Of a stretch of DNA of 64,000 bases, positions 30,009 to 39,801 are shown in pieces (positions within the stretch are counted from its first letter, which is position 1; every line of letters begins with the position of its first letter). Source of the DNA: Pseudomonadota bacterium (GTDB taxonomy: Bacteria > Pseudomonadota > Gammaproteobacteria > Burkholderiales > REEB80); the NCBI GenBank assembly GCA_028873515.1, contig JAGWIG010000005.1, positions 39,731-103,730 of the forward strand, in the 5' to 3' direction. Made by a program: the position numbers and the translations under genes. The notes under the pieces are model-generated. The model saw only the letters and a list, made by a program, of their open reading frames with translations. It did not search any database and was not told the DNA's origin.

Positions 30009-31127
30009 TCAAAAGAAAGAACGGACCTTGTCTTTCCAGGATTTGGTTCTCGGGCTATGACGATCTTCACCATCTTCAAAAAGGCTCGCCTCAAACTCCC
30101 GCAACAGTTTTTTCTGTTTCTCATTCAGATTCACAGGGGTTTCCACCACCAGATGAACCAGTAGATCTCCTACAGAACCACTACGAACATTACGCATTCC
30201 TTTTCCTGAAAGACGCAGGGTTCGTCCTGTCTGCGTTTCGGGGGGAACCTTCAAGCGATGGCGACCATTAAGTCCTGGCACCTCGATTTCACCTCCAAGC
30301 ACGGCAACCGTGAACGACAATGGCAATTCACAATGCAAATCATCCCCTTCACGCACGAATACCGGATGCTGTTTTAATTCAACAACGACATACAGATCAC
30401 CTGCAGGCCCTCCATTGATACCCGGTTCACCTTCGCCCGAAAGGCGGATACGATCCCCGTTATCAACCCCTGCCGGAATCTTGACAGCCAGGGTACGATT
30501 GGCTTTAACATGCCCCTGACCATGGCACTCAGGACAGGGCTGTTCAATTTTCTGGCCACTTCCCTGGCAATTCGGGCAGGTCTGCTGCATCGAAAAAATT
30601 CCATGCTGCATCCTTACCTGGCCAATCCCACCACAAGTCGAACACGTTACAGGGCGGCTTCCAGGTTTAGCTCCGTTCCCTTTACACGTTTCACAAACCT
30701 TATGGCTTGAGAACTTTATCGTCCGCTCTATTCCGCTTGCCGCCTCTTCAAGCGTAAGCTCAATCCCAAAACGGATGTCGGCGCCACGGTATAAATTGGA
30801 ACGATTACGTCCACCTCCACCGCCAGTTCCAAACAAGTCACTGAATATATCCCCAAAAGCTTCAGAAAAACCACCAAAGCCTGAAAATCCTCCTGCACCA
30901 GTTTCCGAGCCAGAGTGGCCAAACTGATCATAAGTAGCTCGGCGTGAAGCGTCAGAAAGGACTTCATAAGCTTCCTTGACATCCTTAAACGCCTCCTCTG
31001 CTTGAGGATCATCCGGATTTCGATCCGGGTGATGTTTCATTGCCAGCTTGCGGTAAGCCTTCTTGATCTCATCTTCACTTGCATCCCGTGCAAGACCCAG
31101 TATTTCGTAATAATCACGCTTGGACAT
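30009..31127 (-). CDS. dnaJ: Chaperone protein DnaJ
   Basis: DnaJ is the Hsp40 co-chaperone that delivers substrates to DnaK and stimulates its ATPase. Starting at [10 protein letters not shown] (31127) it has 372 residues. Its domains are a J domain with HPD at 33-35, a Gly/Phe-rich linker, four CxxCxGxG zinc repeats ([32 protein letters not shown]), and the C-terminal substrate-binding domains. Two codons upstream is another ATG. It lies 62 bases downstream of dnaK, with a hairpin in the gap that may lower its expression relative to dnaK. Confidence 0.97.
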   Translation of the reverse strand: MSKRDYYEILGLARDASEDEIKKAYRKLAMKHHPDRNPDDPQAEEAFKDVKEAYEVLSDASRRATYDQFGHSGSETGAGGFSGFGGFSEAFGDIFSDLFGTGGGGGRNRSNLYRGADIRFGIELTLEEAASGIERTIKFSSHKVCETCKGNGAKPGSRPVTCSTCGGIGQVRMQHGIFSMQQTCPNCQGSGQKIEQPCPECHGQGHVKANRTLAVKIPAGVDNGDRIRLSGEGEPGINGGPAGDLYVVVELKQHPVFVREGDDLHCELPLSFTVAVLGGEIEVPGLNGRHRLKVPPETQTGRTLRLSGKGMRNVRSGSVGDLLVHLVVETPVNLNEKQKKLLREFEASLFEDGEDRHSPRTKSWKDKVRSFF

Positions 31128-31150
31128 AAGCATCCATCAAATAAAATAAT

Positions 31151-31178
31151 AAGGGCCGGATATACCGGCCGGCCCCTT
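31151..31178 (-). terminator. GC-rich hairpin followed by a T/A tract between dnaK and dnaJ
   Basis: On the minus strand AAGGGGCCGG pairs with CCGGCCCTT with one bulged G and a loop of about nine bases. It is followed by TATTATTTTATTT. This resembles an intrinsic terminator placed right after dnaK. Because dnaJ follows in the same direction with no evident promoter, partial read-through is the natural reading. Confidence 0.6.
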
Positions 31179-31189
31179 GCCAGAAAACC

Positions 31190-33094
31190 TTAGTGCTTTT
31201 CATCCTTGACTTCTTCAAACTCGGCATCAACCACATGTTCATCCTGACCTGTTCCTTCCTGTGCCGAGGGACCCGATCCTGCTTGATACATATGTTCAGC
31301 GAGACTCGCTGAGGCCGAGGAAAGTGCCTCGGTCTTTGCCTTGATTGCATCGAGATCATCGCTCTTTAAAACCTCTTCAAGCTCTTTCAATGCAGTTTCA
31401 GCACGAACCCTGTCGTCATTATTCAACTTGTCTGCACCTTCCGCCAGTGTTTTCTTGACAGCATGCACTAGAGCCTCTGCCTGATTACGGGCATTAACCA
31501 GCTCCAGAGCCTGCCGATCTTCGGCAGCATGCATTTCAGCATCACTGACCATCCGCTTGATTTCATCCTCGGACAACCCGCTGGAAGCCTTGATGGTAAT
31601 CTTGTTTTCTTTTCCGGTTGCCTTATCTTTGGCGGAAACGTTGAGTATGCCATTCGCATCAATATTAAAAGTCACCTCAATCTGGGGCATACCGCGGGGA
31701 GCAGGCGGAATGTCGGACAGGTTAAACTGACCCAGGCTTTTGTTACCTGTAGCAACTTCCCGCTCACCCTGCAAAACATGAATGGTAACTGCAGTCTGAT
31801 TATCATCCGCAGTCGAAAAAACCTGGCTTGCCTTGGTAGGAATCGTAGTATTCTTGGCAATAAGTTTAGTCATTACCCCGCCAAGGGTTTCTATTCCAAG
31901 AGACAAAGGAGTAACATCAAGCAGCAAAACATCCTTGACCTCACCCTGCAATACCCCCCCCTGGATTGCTGCACCAATCGCAACAGCCTCATCAGGATTA
32001 ACATCCTTACGTGGTTCGCGGCCAAAAAACTCGCGAACTTTTTCCTGCACCTTGGGCATCCGGGATTGCCCCCCCACCAGAATCACATCACTGATGTCTG
32101 ACACCTTGACGCCCGCATCCTTGATAGCAGTCCGACAAGGAACAATAGTCCGCTCAATCAGATCATCTACAAGGGACTCGAACTTCGCTCGAGAGATGCG
32201 TACGGCCAGATGCTTTGGCCCTGTCTGATCAGCTGTAATATAAGGCAGATTCACCTCAGTCTGCTGAGTGCTGGAAAGTTCAATCTTGGCCTTTTCTGCA
32301 GCCTCCTTGAGCCGTTGCAACGCAAGCATATCCTTCCTGAGATCAATCCCGCTATCCTTCTGGAATTCTTCAGCCAAATAGTCAATGATACGCAAATCAA
32401 AGTCTTCTCCGCCCAGGAAAGTATCTCCATTGGTCGATAGCACCTCGAACTGATGCTCACCTTCAATTACAGAAATTTCAATAATGGAAATATCAAAAGT
32501 TCCGCCACCAAGATCATAGACTGCAATCTTGCGATCCCCTTCCTGCTTGTCCAGGCCAAACGCCAATGCAGCCGCTGTCGGTTCATTGATGATTCTTTTA
32601 ACATCAAGACCAGCAATGCGGCCAGCATCCTTGGTAGCCTGCCGCTGTGAATCATTAAAATAGGCCGGAACCGTAATGACGGCTTCAGTGACAGATTCTC
32701 CCAGGTAATCTTCGGCGGTTTTCTTCATCTTCGAGAGCACAGCGGCAGACACTTCTGGTGGCGCAATCTTCCGCCCCCGCACCTCAACCCATGCATCCCC
32801 ATTGTCAGCACGCACAATCGAATAAGGTACCATATCAATATCACGCTGCACGATTTTTTCATCAAATCGCCGGCCGATCAGACGTTTTACTGCGAAAAGT
32901 GTATTTTTAGGGTTGGTCACAGCCTGCCGCTTTGCGGACGCGCCAACCAGAATTTCACCTTCTTCAGTATAGGCAACAATAGAAGGAGTGGTTCTCGCCC
33001 CTTCCGAATTTTCTATTACCTTTGGTCGACCACTTTCCATGACAGCCACGCACGAATTTGTCGTGCCTAAATCAATACCAATAATCTTAGCCAT
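31190..33094 (-). CDS. dnaK: Molecular chaperone DnaK (Hsp70)
   Basis: DnaK is the major cytosolic Hsp70. Of its 634 residues the N-terminal ATPase holds [40 protein letters not shown] and VGGQSRMP. The linker [16 protein letters not shown] leads to the substrate-binding domain and lid, ending in a Glu/Asp-rich tail that ends EEVKDEKH, like the EEVKD motif of other bacterial DnaK. It is the middle gene of the grpE-dnaK-dnaJ heat-shock operon, and the 65-base gap from grpE shows no separate sigma-32 promoter. Confidence 0.98.
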   Translation of the reverse strand: MAKIIGIDLGTTNSCVAVMESGRPKVIENSEGARTTPSIVAYTEEGEILVGASAKRQAVTNPKNTLFAVKRLIGRRFDEKIVQRDIDMVPYSIVRADNGDAWVEVRGRKIAPPEVSAAVLSKMKKTAEDYLGESVTEAVITVPAYFNDSQRQATKDAGRIAGLDVKRIINEPTAAALAFGLDKQEGDRKIAVYDLGGGTFDISIIEISVIEGEHQFEVLSTNGDTFLGGEDFDLRIIDYLAEEFQKDSGIDLRKDMLALQRLKEAAEKAKIELSSTQQTEVNLPYITADQTGPKHLAVRISRAKFESLVDDLIERTIVPCRTAIKDAGVKVSDISDVILVGGQSRMPKVQEKVREFFGREPRKDVNPDEAVAIGAAIQGGVLQGEVKDVLLLDVTPLSLGIETLGGVMTKLIAKNTTIPTKASQVFSTADDNQTAVTIHVLQGEREVATGNKSLGQFNLSDIPPAPRGMPQIEVTFNIDANGILNVSAKDKATGKENKITIKASSGLSEDEIKRMVSDAEMHAAEDRQALELVNARNQAEALVHAVKKTLAEGADKLNNDDRVRAETALKELEEVLKSDDLDAIKAKTEALSSASASLAEHMYQAGSGPSAQEGTGQDEHVVDAEFEEVKDEKH

Positions 33095-33159
33095 AATCTT
33101 TCAATCCTTTAATGTCGGTTCAGGGCCTCATACTGGATATGGCGCCATCCCCAGAAATT

Positions 33160-33735
33160 TCAACCTTTGGATACCATTACCAATGCCGGGCGCAGTACCC
33201 GGTCATTCAGCCTGTAACCTTTTTGCAGAACAGACACGACGGTGTTGGCGGGGAGTTCCGAATCAATCAGCGAAATGGCCTGATGAAGATGCGGATCGAA
33301 TTTTTCACCTGCCGGATTCAATTCAACCAGATGATATTTTTCAAAAATTCCACTCAAAGACTTGTAAGTCAAATCGACCCCTTCACGCAGGGATTCGGCA
33401 CTTGTATTTTCTGCTGCCAATGCCCGTTCAAGATTGTCCCGAACGACAACCAGCTCAGCCGCGAGCCCTTCTACAGCATATCGACGAGTCTGAACCAGTT
33501 CATTTTCCATGCGTTTGCGTAAATTCTCAGTTTCCGCAACAGCCCGAAGCCAAGCATCTTTATGGGTCTGTGCAAGGGCCTCGCTTTCATTGAGTTTCAT
33601 AAGCAGTTCAGTCTCATGCATGACTTCAACTTCGGGCATATCCTGCAGCTCATTGGGCGTTTCAGTCCTGTTTTTTCCGCTTTTTTGAGATGAATCCGTT
33701 TCAGGATTCAATGGGGTCTCATGGTTATCGTGCAT
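33160..33735 (-). CDS. grpE: Nucleotide exchange factor GrpE
   Basis: GrpE releases ADP from DnaK. The ATG at 33735 has an ideal GGAGGG site upstream and gives 191 residues; a longer frame to 33762 would overlap the promoter. The N-terminal 45 residues are acidic/polar and disordered. Then comes a long coiled-coil helix (about 50-110, LNESEALAQTHKDAWLRAVAE), and the C-terminal beta domain with the signature ...FDPHLHQAIS and VVSVLQKGYRLNDRVLRPA. It is the first gene of the heat-shock operon, under a sigma-32 type promoter. Confidence 0.95.
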   Translation of the reverse strand: MHDNHETPLNPETDSSQKSGKNRTETPNELQDMPEVEVMHETELLMKLNESEALAQTHKDAWLRAVAETENLRKRMENELVQTRRYAVEGLAAELVVVRDNLERALAAENTSAESLREGVDLTYKSLSGIFEKYHLVELNPAGEKFDPHLHQAISLIDSELPANTVVSVLQKGYRLNDRVLRPALVMVSKG

Positions 33736-33760
33736 ATTCCCTCCTTGAAAACGGAAGAAC

Positions 33761-33788
33761 ATATGGGGGCAACCCGCTATAATTCAAC
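33761..33788 (-). promoter_or_regulatory. Candidate sigma-32 (heat-shock) promoter of grpE-dnaK-dnaJ
   Basis: The minus strand reads GTTGAAT (33788-33782), a 13-base spacer, then CCCCATAT (33768-33761). The -10 element matches the sigma-32 consensus CCCCATNT exactly, and the -35 matches CTTGAAA at 5 of 7. The predicted start is about 20 bases before the grpE ATG. No CIRCE repeat for HrcA is present here. Confidence 0.75.
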
Positions 33789-33842
33789 CCGGTCCAAAGA
33801 AAAAAATTAAAAAACTCCCTTCCCGTTCCATGTCAAAGCCAG

Positions 33843-34889
33843 CTAACGGCAGGAACAGCCAGGACAGGAATAACCATTCCCGGGATGGTCAAGCGTGGGA
33901 GAAACAGGCCAGTCAGCCGTATGGGCCAAAACCAGTTTCTCCATGGCCTCTATCCATACAGGGCTATCATTCAGGGCGGGGATATAATGAAACTCCTTTC
34001 CACCTGCAGCAAAAAAGGCGGCGCGGCACTCCATGTTAATTTCCTCAAGAGTTTCAAGACAGTCTGCCGAAAAGCCGGGGCAGACCACATCTACCCGTCC
34101 AAGACCGCTCCGGGCCAGTCCCTCAAGCGTCAACTGGGTATAAGGCTTAAGCCATTGAGCCCGACCAAACCGGGACTGGAAGGTAATCTGCCAGGACTCT
34201 TCCCCAAGATCCAGTGCTTCAGCCAGAAGCCGGCCGGTCTGTATGCACTGGAGGGCATAAGGATCTCCCTTTCGTATGGTTCGACAGGGAACGCCATGAA
34301 AACTCATAACCAGTCGCTCACCCTGCCCATGGACTCCCCAATAATCCTTAACACATTTTGCCAAGGCCTGGATATAGGGTGGAAAGGCAAAATAATCGCG
34401 TACCAGACGTAATTCCGCGGGGAAGCGCATGTGGCTTATAGCAGCAAATAACGCATCAAAAGCAGAACCGGTGCTGGAAGCAGCATATTGAGGATAGGCA
34501 GGAAGAACCAGGATACGGGATACGCCCTGGGCCATCATCTCATTCATCACCTGCGCAATGGAGGGCTGCCCATAACGCATGGCCAGCCTGACATGATAAC
34601 GATCTCCAAGGCTTGCCGAGAGCGCTTTCGCCTGTCTCAGGCCATAAACCATGAGCGGAGATCCCTCCGGGGTCCAGATGCTCGCATATTTTTTTGCAGA
34701 TTTACCAGGACGGGTAGTAAGAACCAGGCCATGCAGTATCGGCCACCACAGCAGACGTGGGATCTCAATTACCCTCCTGTCACTCAGAAACTCCTGCAGG
34801 TAAGGCTTTAAGGCATCTGCTGTAGGTGCTGCAGGCGTACCCAGATTGACAACCAAAATACCTATTCGCTCACGGGCAACCAGGACCAA
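33843..34889 (-). CDS. hemH: Ferrochelatase HemH
   Basis: HemH inserts Fe2+ into protoporphyrin IX, the last step of protoheme synthesis. The 348-residue protein has [11 protein letters not shown] at the N-terminus, RYGQPSI, and MSFHGVP with the catalytic histidine near residue 195. It has the C-terminal region [12 protein letters not shown] with its conserved glutamates. It ends with a cysteine-containing tail (SCPGCSCR) that may or may not bind iron-sulfur; this tail is only suggestive. It lies 11 bases after hrcA, so an hrcA-hemH operon is likely. Confidence 0.96.
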   Translation of the reverse strand: MVLVARERIGILVVNLGTPAAPTADALKPYLQEFLSDRRVIEIPRLLWWPILHGLVLTTRPGKSAKKYASIWTPEGSPLMVYGLRQAKALSASLGDRYHVRLAMRYGQPSIAQVMNEMMAQGVSRILVLPAYPQYAASSTGSAFDALFAAISHMRFPAELRLVRDYFAFPPYIQALAKCVKDYWGVHGQGERLVMSFHGVPCRTIRKGDPYALQCIQTGRLLAEALDLGEESWQITFQSRFGRAQWLKPYTQLTLEGLARSGLGRVDVVCPGFSADCLETLEEINMECRAAFFAAGGKEFHYIPALNDSPVWIEAMEKLVLAHTADWPVSPTLDHPGNGYSCPGCSCR

Positions 34890-34900
34890 GAGAACCCTTT

Positions 34901-35920
34901 CTAGCCCCTGTCTGACAGGGCTGAAGCCAGAAGCCGGGCTGTAATATCCACAATCGGAATAATGCGGTGATAGGCCATCCGGGTCGGACCAATGACTCCG
35001 ACTGTCCCGACAACCTGCCCATTCGCTTCATAGGAAGCAGTAACCATGGAACATTCATCGAGTGGCATCACGCCAGATTCCCCGCCGATAAAAATCTGTA
35101 CCCCGGTTACCCGCTGACTCACTTCAAGTAACATCAGCAATTCAGTTTTTTTCTCAAACGCATCAAAAAGCTTGCGGATATGATTCATGTTGGCCGACCA
35201 ATCTGGCACCTTGAGCAAGCTGCTCGTACCTGAGATGACATAGTCATCCGATTCGGAAATTGCATCCTGTCCCGCTTCAAGAGCAAGTTTCATCAAGGAC
35301 GTCATATCCGATTGCAGTGCCTGGAGTTCTTTTGAGAGAAACTCGCGTACTTCGCCAATCGAATGTCCAGAATAATGCATATTAAAAAAATTTCCAGCCT
35401 CAACAAGCTGTGACTGGGTAAAATCACGTTCCGTCGGCAAAATCCGGTTCTGAACTGATCCATCCTGGCTTACCAGTATCATTAACACCCGGTTTGCTGA
35501 CAGTTTTAAGAATTCAAGCTGACGCAATTTAGTGCCTGAGCGTTTGGGTGTAACGACCACCCCTGCAAAGTGGGTTAGCTGTGAAAGAAGCAGGGAAGCC
35601 TGGGTGGCAAGTTTTTGCGGATCATGTTCCTTGAGCCCGCTTTCCATCTGACGAATTTCAACATCATCGAGCGGCTGCACAGTCAAGAGTGTATCGACAA
35701 AGAAACGGTACCCTTTAGGGGTAGGTATGCGTCCTGCAGAAGTGTGGGGGCTGGATACAAAACCGAGGTCCTCGAGATCAGCCATGACATTGCGGATGGT
35801 AGCGGGGCTAAGATCCAGCCCGGATGCACGTGAAAGAGTGCGCGACCCCACCGGTTCGCCTTCAATGATGTAGCGCTCCACCAGGGTTTTAAGCAATAAT
35901 TGAGAGCGGGTATCCAGCAT
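34901..35920 (-). CDS. hrcA: Heat-inducible transcription repressor HrcA
   Basis: HrcA represses chaperone operons by binding the CIRCE element and depends on GroEL for activity. The 339-residue protein has the N-terminal winged helix ([22 protein letters not shown], then [19 protein letters not shown]). The C-terminal domains end with [18 protein letters not shown]. No CIRCE repeat (TTAGCACTC-N9-GAGTGCTAA) is found before grpE, htpG or hrcA itself, so its targets must lie elsewhere, most likely groESL. It is divergent from nadK. Confidence 0.96.
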   Translation of the reverse strand: MLDTRSQLLLKTLVERYIIEGEPVGSRTLSRASGLDLSPATIRNVMADLEDLGFVSSPHTSAGRIPTPKGYRFFVDTLLTVQPLDDVEIRQMESGLKEHDPQKLATQASLLLSQLTHFAGVVVTPKRSGTKLRQLEFLKLSANRVLMILVSQDGSVQNRILPTERDFTQSQLVEAGNFFNMHYSGHSIGEVREFLSKELQALQSDMTSLMKLALEAGQDAISESDDYVISGTSSLLKVPDWSANMNHIRKLFDAFEKKTELLMLLEVSQRVTGVQIFIGGESGVMPLDECSMVTASYEANGQVVGTVGVIGPTRMAYHRIIPIVDITARLLASALSDRG

Positions 35921-35945
35921 TAATTAAAAAACTCCATGAGACTCC

Positions 35946-35975
35946 ATCATAGCGTTTCCTGATAAAACTTTCCAA
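35946..35975 (-). promoter_or_regulatory. Candidate sigma-70 promoter of hrcA-hemH
   Basis: On the minus strand TTGGAA (35975-35970), an 18-base spacer and TATGAT (35951-35946) precede the hrcA ATG by about 25 bases. Matches are four of six and five of six to the consensus. Moderate support only. Confidence 0.45.
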
Positions 35976-36034
35976 TCCACAGGGATTTTCCTCCATAAGG
36001 GAAAAAATTTCTGGTTACAGGTATAATAAGGCAG

Positions 36035-36907
36035 ATGCGAAAACGCTTCCACACCATCGCCCTTATTGGCAAATACCAAAGCGCCGAAGTTCGTGCCCTT
36101 TTGCTCAAGCTCGCCCACCTTTTGCGAGAGCGTAATCTTACCCCTTTACTTGATACCGATACTGCACGCAACATCGGACATACACATCTTCTCTCAACCG
36201 ATCTGGTACAAATTGGCCAGCAGGCTGATTTGGCCATCATCGTCGGCGGAGATGGTACTATGCTCAATATTGCACGGCAGCTATCAGGAAGCAACGTACC
36301 CCTGCTTGGAATCAATCAAGGACGCCTGGGCTTTCTAACTGATATTTCTGCCAAACAAACCGATAAAGTCGTCAATGCTATCCTGGATGGTGAATATGAC
36401 ATAGAACGCCGCTTCCTGCTAGACGTCACTATCAAGCGTGGGCGTCACAAGCTTTATCACGGCTGCGCATTAAACGATGTAACATTGAACCGGGGCAGTT
36501 CTGGTCGCCTTATCGAATATGAAATAGAAGTTGATGGCCATTACGTCTACTGCCAGAGATCTGACGGAGTCGTGGTCGCAACACCTACTGGCTCAACTGC
36601 CTATGCCCTGTCCGCAGGAGGGCCTATTCTACACCCCTCCCTTTCCGCTGTCGCCATCGTGCCCATCTGCCCCCATACGCTGACCGATCGACCCATAGTC
36701 ATTAACAGCGCAGCCCATATCCGCATCCTGCTCAACTCGGGAGATGGGGCAGTGGTTCATGTCGATGGACAGATTCACCTCGACGTTGTAGACGGTGACT
36801 GTCTTTTTATACACCGTTCCAGGCATATGGTGACTTTTCTCCATCCAAAGGGAACCAATCATTACGACACCCTGCGGGAAAAACTGCACTGGGGGCAGAA
36901 ACTTTGA
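36035..36907 (+). CDS. nadK: NAD kinase NadK
   Basis: NadK phosphorylates NAD+ to NADP+. The 290-residue protein shows the GGDGTML motif (about residues 70-76) with the catalytic Asp, the NDV-x-LNRG segment, and the glycine-rich TPTGSTAYALSAGGP. The N-terminus TIALIGKYQS is the family start. An exact TATAAT lies only 8 bases before the ATG (36022-36027), so the transcript could be leaderless, though no good -35 accompanies it. recN follows after 23 bases and is probably co-transcribed. Confidence 0.96.
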   Translation: MRKRFHTIALIGKYQSAEVRALLLKLAHLLRERNLTPLLDTDTARNIGHTHLLSTDLVQIGQQADLAIIVGGDGTMLNIARQLSGSNVPLLGINQGRLGFLTDISAKQTDKVVNAILDGEYDIERRFLLDVTIKRGRHKLYHGCALNDVTLNRGSSGRLIEYEIEVDGHYVYCQRSDGVVVATPTGSTAYALSAGGPILHPSLSAVAIVPICPHTLTDRPIVINSAAHIRILLNSGDGAVVHVDGQIHLDVVDGDCLFIHRSRHMVTFLHPKGTNHYDTLREKLHWGQKL

Positions 36908-36930
36908 AACAGATGCGGGAAACGTAACCG

Positions 36931-38598
36931 ATGCTTAACCATCTGACTGTCAATGATTTTGTCCTCTTTGAGCATGCTGAACTCGATATCGGAAAAGGCT
37001 TTACTGTTATAACCGGTGAAACCGGTGCAGGCAAATCCATGCTTGTTGGCGCATTGGGTCTCATACTCGGAGGGCGTGCCGAAACTGCACTGGTCAGGCC
37101 AGGGGCGACCAAAGCTGACATCATTGCAGAATTTGACATCAAGGGGCTCAATGAAGTTAAGTCCTGGCTTAAAACCGAAAACCTGCAAAGTGACGAAGAA
37201 ATCTGCCTGATTAGAAGAAGCCTGGACAATGAAGGGCGATCCAGAGCGATCATCAACGGGTTTCCCGTTACGTTGCAACAGCTCAGGGATCTGGGTGAGC
37301 ATCTGGTAGACATTCATGGCCAGCATGCCCACCACAAGTTAATCAAACCTGCGATGCAACGGGATCTGCTTGATGGATACGGACAGTTGACCGGGCTCGC
37401 CCTGAAGGTCCAGGAAGCATTTCATGCCTGGCACAAAATGGCTGACCAGCTTGCTGATGCAAAACTCATGCGGGACGAGCTTGAGCTGAAAATTCAAAAC
37501 CTGGACGAGAATATCCGGCAACTGGAATCTGTAGGCCTTGCAAAAGGTGAATTTTTTCGCCTTCAAAATGAACACGCCATGCTTAGCCACGCAGCCGAAC
37601 TCATTGAAACTGCCAATACAGGAGAGATGCTACTGAATGAGCATGAAATGGCCATATTGCCGCAACTGCATTCCTTGAGGCACAAGATAAGCGAAATGAC
37701 GCACATCGATCCGGCGCTGGAAACAATAGTCCGGATTCTCGATTCAGCAGAATCGGAACTCAAGGAGGCAGGTCACGACCTGCGTCAGTACGCAAGCCGG
37801 ATAGACATCGACGAAACCCTCCTGGAAGAACTGGATTCACGGCTGGGCCAGACAGTCCAGCTTGCACGACGCCACCATGTGGAACCAGATGCGCTACCCG
37901 ATCTGCTCGAAGAGTGGCGTGAACAGCGTAACAAGCTGGAAGTCCAAGGCAATCTTGAGGTTCTTAAAACCGAACTTGGCAGACTCGAACAATCATATCT
38001 GATTCTTGCGGAGGAACTCTCCCTAAAGCGCAGGAAAGCTGCGACAAGCCTCGCCCAAAAGGTTACCGACAGTATGCAGAGTCTTGCCATGACAGGTGGG
38101 CGTTTCGAAATCACGCTTACCCAAACTGATTTACCCAGCCCTGGCGGCATGGAACAAATTTCCTTTGAAGTCGCATCCCATGCAGGAGAGCCTGCCCGCC
38201 CCCTGGCAAAAGTTGCATCAGGCGGTGAATTATCGAGAATCAGTCTTGCCATTGCCGTTGCTGCAAGCCAGGCCGCAATGGTACCAACACTTGTATTTGA
38301 TGAAGTAGATGTTGGAATTGGAGGCCGTGTCGCCGAAATGGTTGGCAGGCTCATGCAGACACTCGGGCAGTCACACCAGGTCTTGACTGTAACTCACCTG
38401 CCGCAGGTAGCAGCACGGGGAAACCATCATTATCGCGTTGAAAAACACAGAAATCCCGGTGGCCCATCTGTCCAGATTGCAATACTTGATTCAGGGGCAC
38501 GCATCGATGAAATCGCCCGCATGCTTGGCGGTATCCAGATTACTCCGACAACCTTGCAGCATGCAAGGGAAATGCTTGAAAGCATACCTTCGGATTAA
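36931..38598 (+). CDS. recN: DNA repair protein RecN
   Basis: RecN is an SMC-like ATPase that acts in recombinational repair of double-strand breaks. The 555 residues comprise an N-terminal ATPase half (GETGAGKSMLVGAL Walker A, about residues 29-42), a central coiled coil (about 155-370, rich in Leu/Glu), and a C-terminal half. The C-terminal half has the signature VASGGELSRISLA, Walker B TLVFDEVDVGIGG and the TVTHLPQVAA switch. No LexA box is seen in the 23-base gap after nadK, so SOS control here is not supported by the sequence. Confidence 0.96.
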   Translation: MLNHLTVNDFVLFEHAELDIGKGFTVITGETGAGKSMLVGALGLILGGRAETALVRPGATKADIIAEFDIKGLNEVKSWLKTENLQSDEEICLIRRSLDNEGRSRAIINGFPVTLQQLRDLGEHLVDIHGQHAHHKLIKPAMQRDLLDGYGQLTGLALKVQEAFHAWHKMADQLADAKLMRDELELKIQNLDENIRQLESVGLAKGEFFRLQNEHAMLSHAAELIETANTGEMLLNEHEMAILPQLHSLRHKISEMTHIDPALETIVRILDSAESELKEAGHDLRQYASRIDIDETLLEELDSRLGQTVQLARRHHVEPDALPDLLEEWREQRNKLEVQGNLEVLKTELGRLEQSYLILAEELSLKRRKAATSLAQKVTDSMQSLAMTGGRFEITLTQTDLPSPGGMEQISFEVASHAGEPARPLAKVASGGELSRISLAIAVAASQAAMVPTLVFDEVDVGIGGRVAEMVGRLMQTLGQSHQVLTVTHLPQVAARGNHHYRVEKHRNPGGPSVQIAILDSGARIDEIARMLGGIQITPTTLQHAREMLESIPSD

Positions 38599-38624
38599 CG
38601 TTCTGAAAAATACATGAAAAGTCC

Positions 38625-39050
38625 TTAATGCCGGTATGGACATTCTTTCTTGATGCAGTCTGCGTAAATCTGCAAAGAATGTTCGTGAATACGAAAACCC
38701 CGTTCAACAGCAATATGAATCTGACGTTTTTCGATATCCGCATCATAAAACTCCTCCACCCTGCCGCATTGCATGCATACCAGATGATCATGGTGCCCAC
38801 CTTCATTCAGTTCGAATACCGAGCGCCCCCCCTCAAAATGATGCCGCATAAGCAAGCCTGCTGCTTCAAACTGGGTCAATACCCGATATACGGTAGCAAG
38901 CCCTACATCCACACCCTCACCTAATAGTTGACGATAGACATCCTCTGCAGAAAGATGTCGCACCTGGCTGGTCTCAAAGAGATTGAGGATCCGAAGCCTT
39001 GGCAAGGTCGCCTTCAGCCCGGCTTCCTTCAAATCATTAGGTTTGCTCAT
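38625..39050 (-). CDS. fur: Ferric uptake regulator Fur
   Basis: Fur is the iron-responsive dimeric repressor. The 141-residue protein has the winged-helix DNA-binding domain with the helix GLATVYRVLTQFEAAGL at 50-66. The metal site HHDH is at 86-89, with cysteine pairs C92/C95 and C132/C137 forming the structural zinc site. It is divergent from bamE (175-base gap), which is the classic fur-omlA arrangement. It converges on recN with 26 bases between. No clear Fur box was recognised upstream. Confidence 0.96.
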   Translation of the reverse strand: MSKPNDLKEAGLKATLPRLRILNLFETSQVRHLSAEDVYRQLLGEGVDVGLATVYRVLTQFEAAGLLMRHHFEGGRSVFELNEGGHHDHLVCMQCGRVEEFYDADIEKRQIHIAVERGFRIHEHSLQIYADCIKKECPYRH

Positions 39051-39225
39051 TATCTACTCCTGTCGCCATCAATCAGGCTGTCTGCTCCATGCCTGCGCGA
39101 TTCGCAGCGCTCATGTTATACTTTACGCCAACTGTGGCGAAACGGCCGGCTACGGTTGGCCTGCATTCATTTTGAAGCATTGTAAACAGGTCTGAATCTG
39201 GCTTAATCATACACATAAAGACACC

Positions 39226-39801
39226 ATGCATAAATCACTGCCGATTATTTTTGCTTTACTTTTTCTTGGCGGATGCACTTATATTCCTGACATTCCAGGA
39301 ATAACACCATATAAAATGGACATCCAGCAGGGTAACATATTCACCCCTGCCCAAGTGGCGGCCCTAAGACCAGGCATGAACAAGGCGAGAGTCATCCTGA
39401 TATTCGGCACCCCCCTTCTCAAGGATCCATTTCATGCTGATCGCTGGGACTATATCTATACCATGCAACATGAAGGCAAGCTGATAGACAAAAGACATAT
39501 TGCCCTCTTTTTCAAAGATGGCCTGCTCGTCAGGATTGATGACGGCAATCCTGCAGACGCAGCCCGTTTCAATGCTGATACACCTGTCCAGTCCCTTCCT
39601 GTCTCCAAGGCTTTGCCTACCACGGGGATCCCTCCTGGCTCCAAATCTTCCGCCCAGCCTGGCCAGGAACCTGCTTCTCCTTCTAGTGCACCTGTTTCTG
39701 CCTCTTTTCCAGGAACAGGGCCAGGCATGACACCCCAGCCAAAAGAGTCAAAATCAAGTCAGGGCCAGTCAGCACCCCCCATAGGAGCCACATCGCAATG
39801 A
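39226..39801 (+). CDS. bamE: Outer membrane protein assembly factor BamE (SmpA/OmlA)
   Basis: BamE is a lipoprotein of the BAM complex that inserts outer-membrane proteins. The 191-residue precursor has a signal peptide and lipobox LGGC with the lipidated cysteine at 17. The BamE fold follows: RPGMNKARVILIFGTPLLKDPFHADRWDYIY. After about residue 110 comes an unusual Pro/Ser/Gly/Gln-rich low-complexity tail of about 80 residues, with no counterpart in E. coli BamE (113 residues). Similar tails exist in other Betaproteobacteria. The last four bases overlap the dapB start (ATGA). Confidence 0.93.
   Translation: MHKSLPIIFALLFLGGCTYIPDIPGITPYKMDIQQGNIFTPAQVAALRPGMNKARVILIFGTPLLKDPFHADRWDYIYTMQHEGKLIDKRHIALFFKDGLLVRIDDGNPADAARFNADTPVQSLPVSKALPTTGIPPGSKSSAQPGQEPASPSSAPVSASFPGTGPGMTPQPKESKSSQGQSAPPIGATSQ

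Noticed and set aside
39051..39225. Fur box between fur and bamE
   Set aside because: No stretch approaching the 19-bp GATAATGATAATCATTATC consensus is visible. A TATACT at 39117 has no matching -35.
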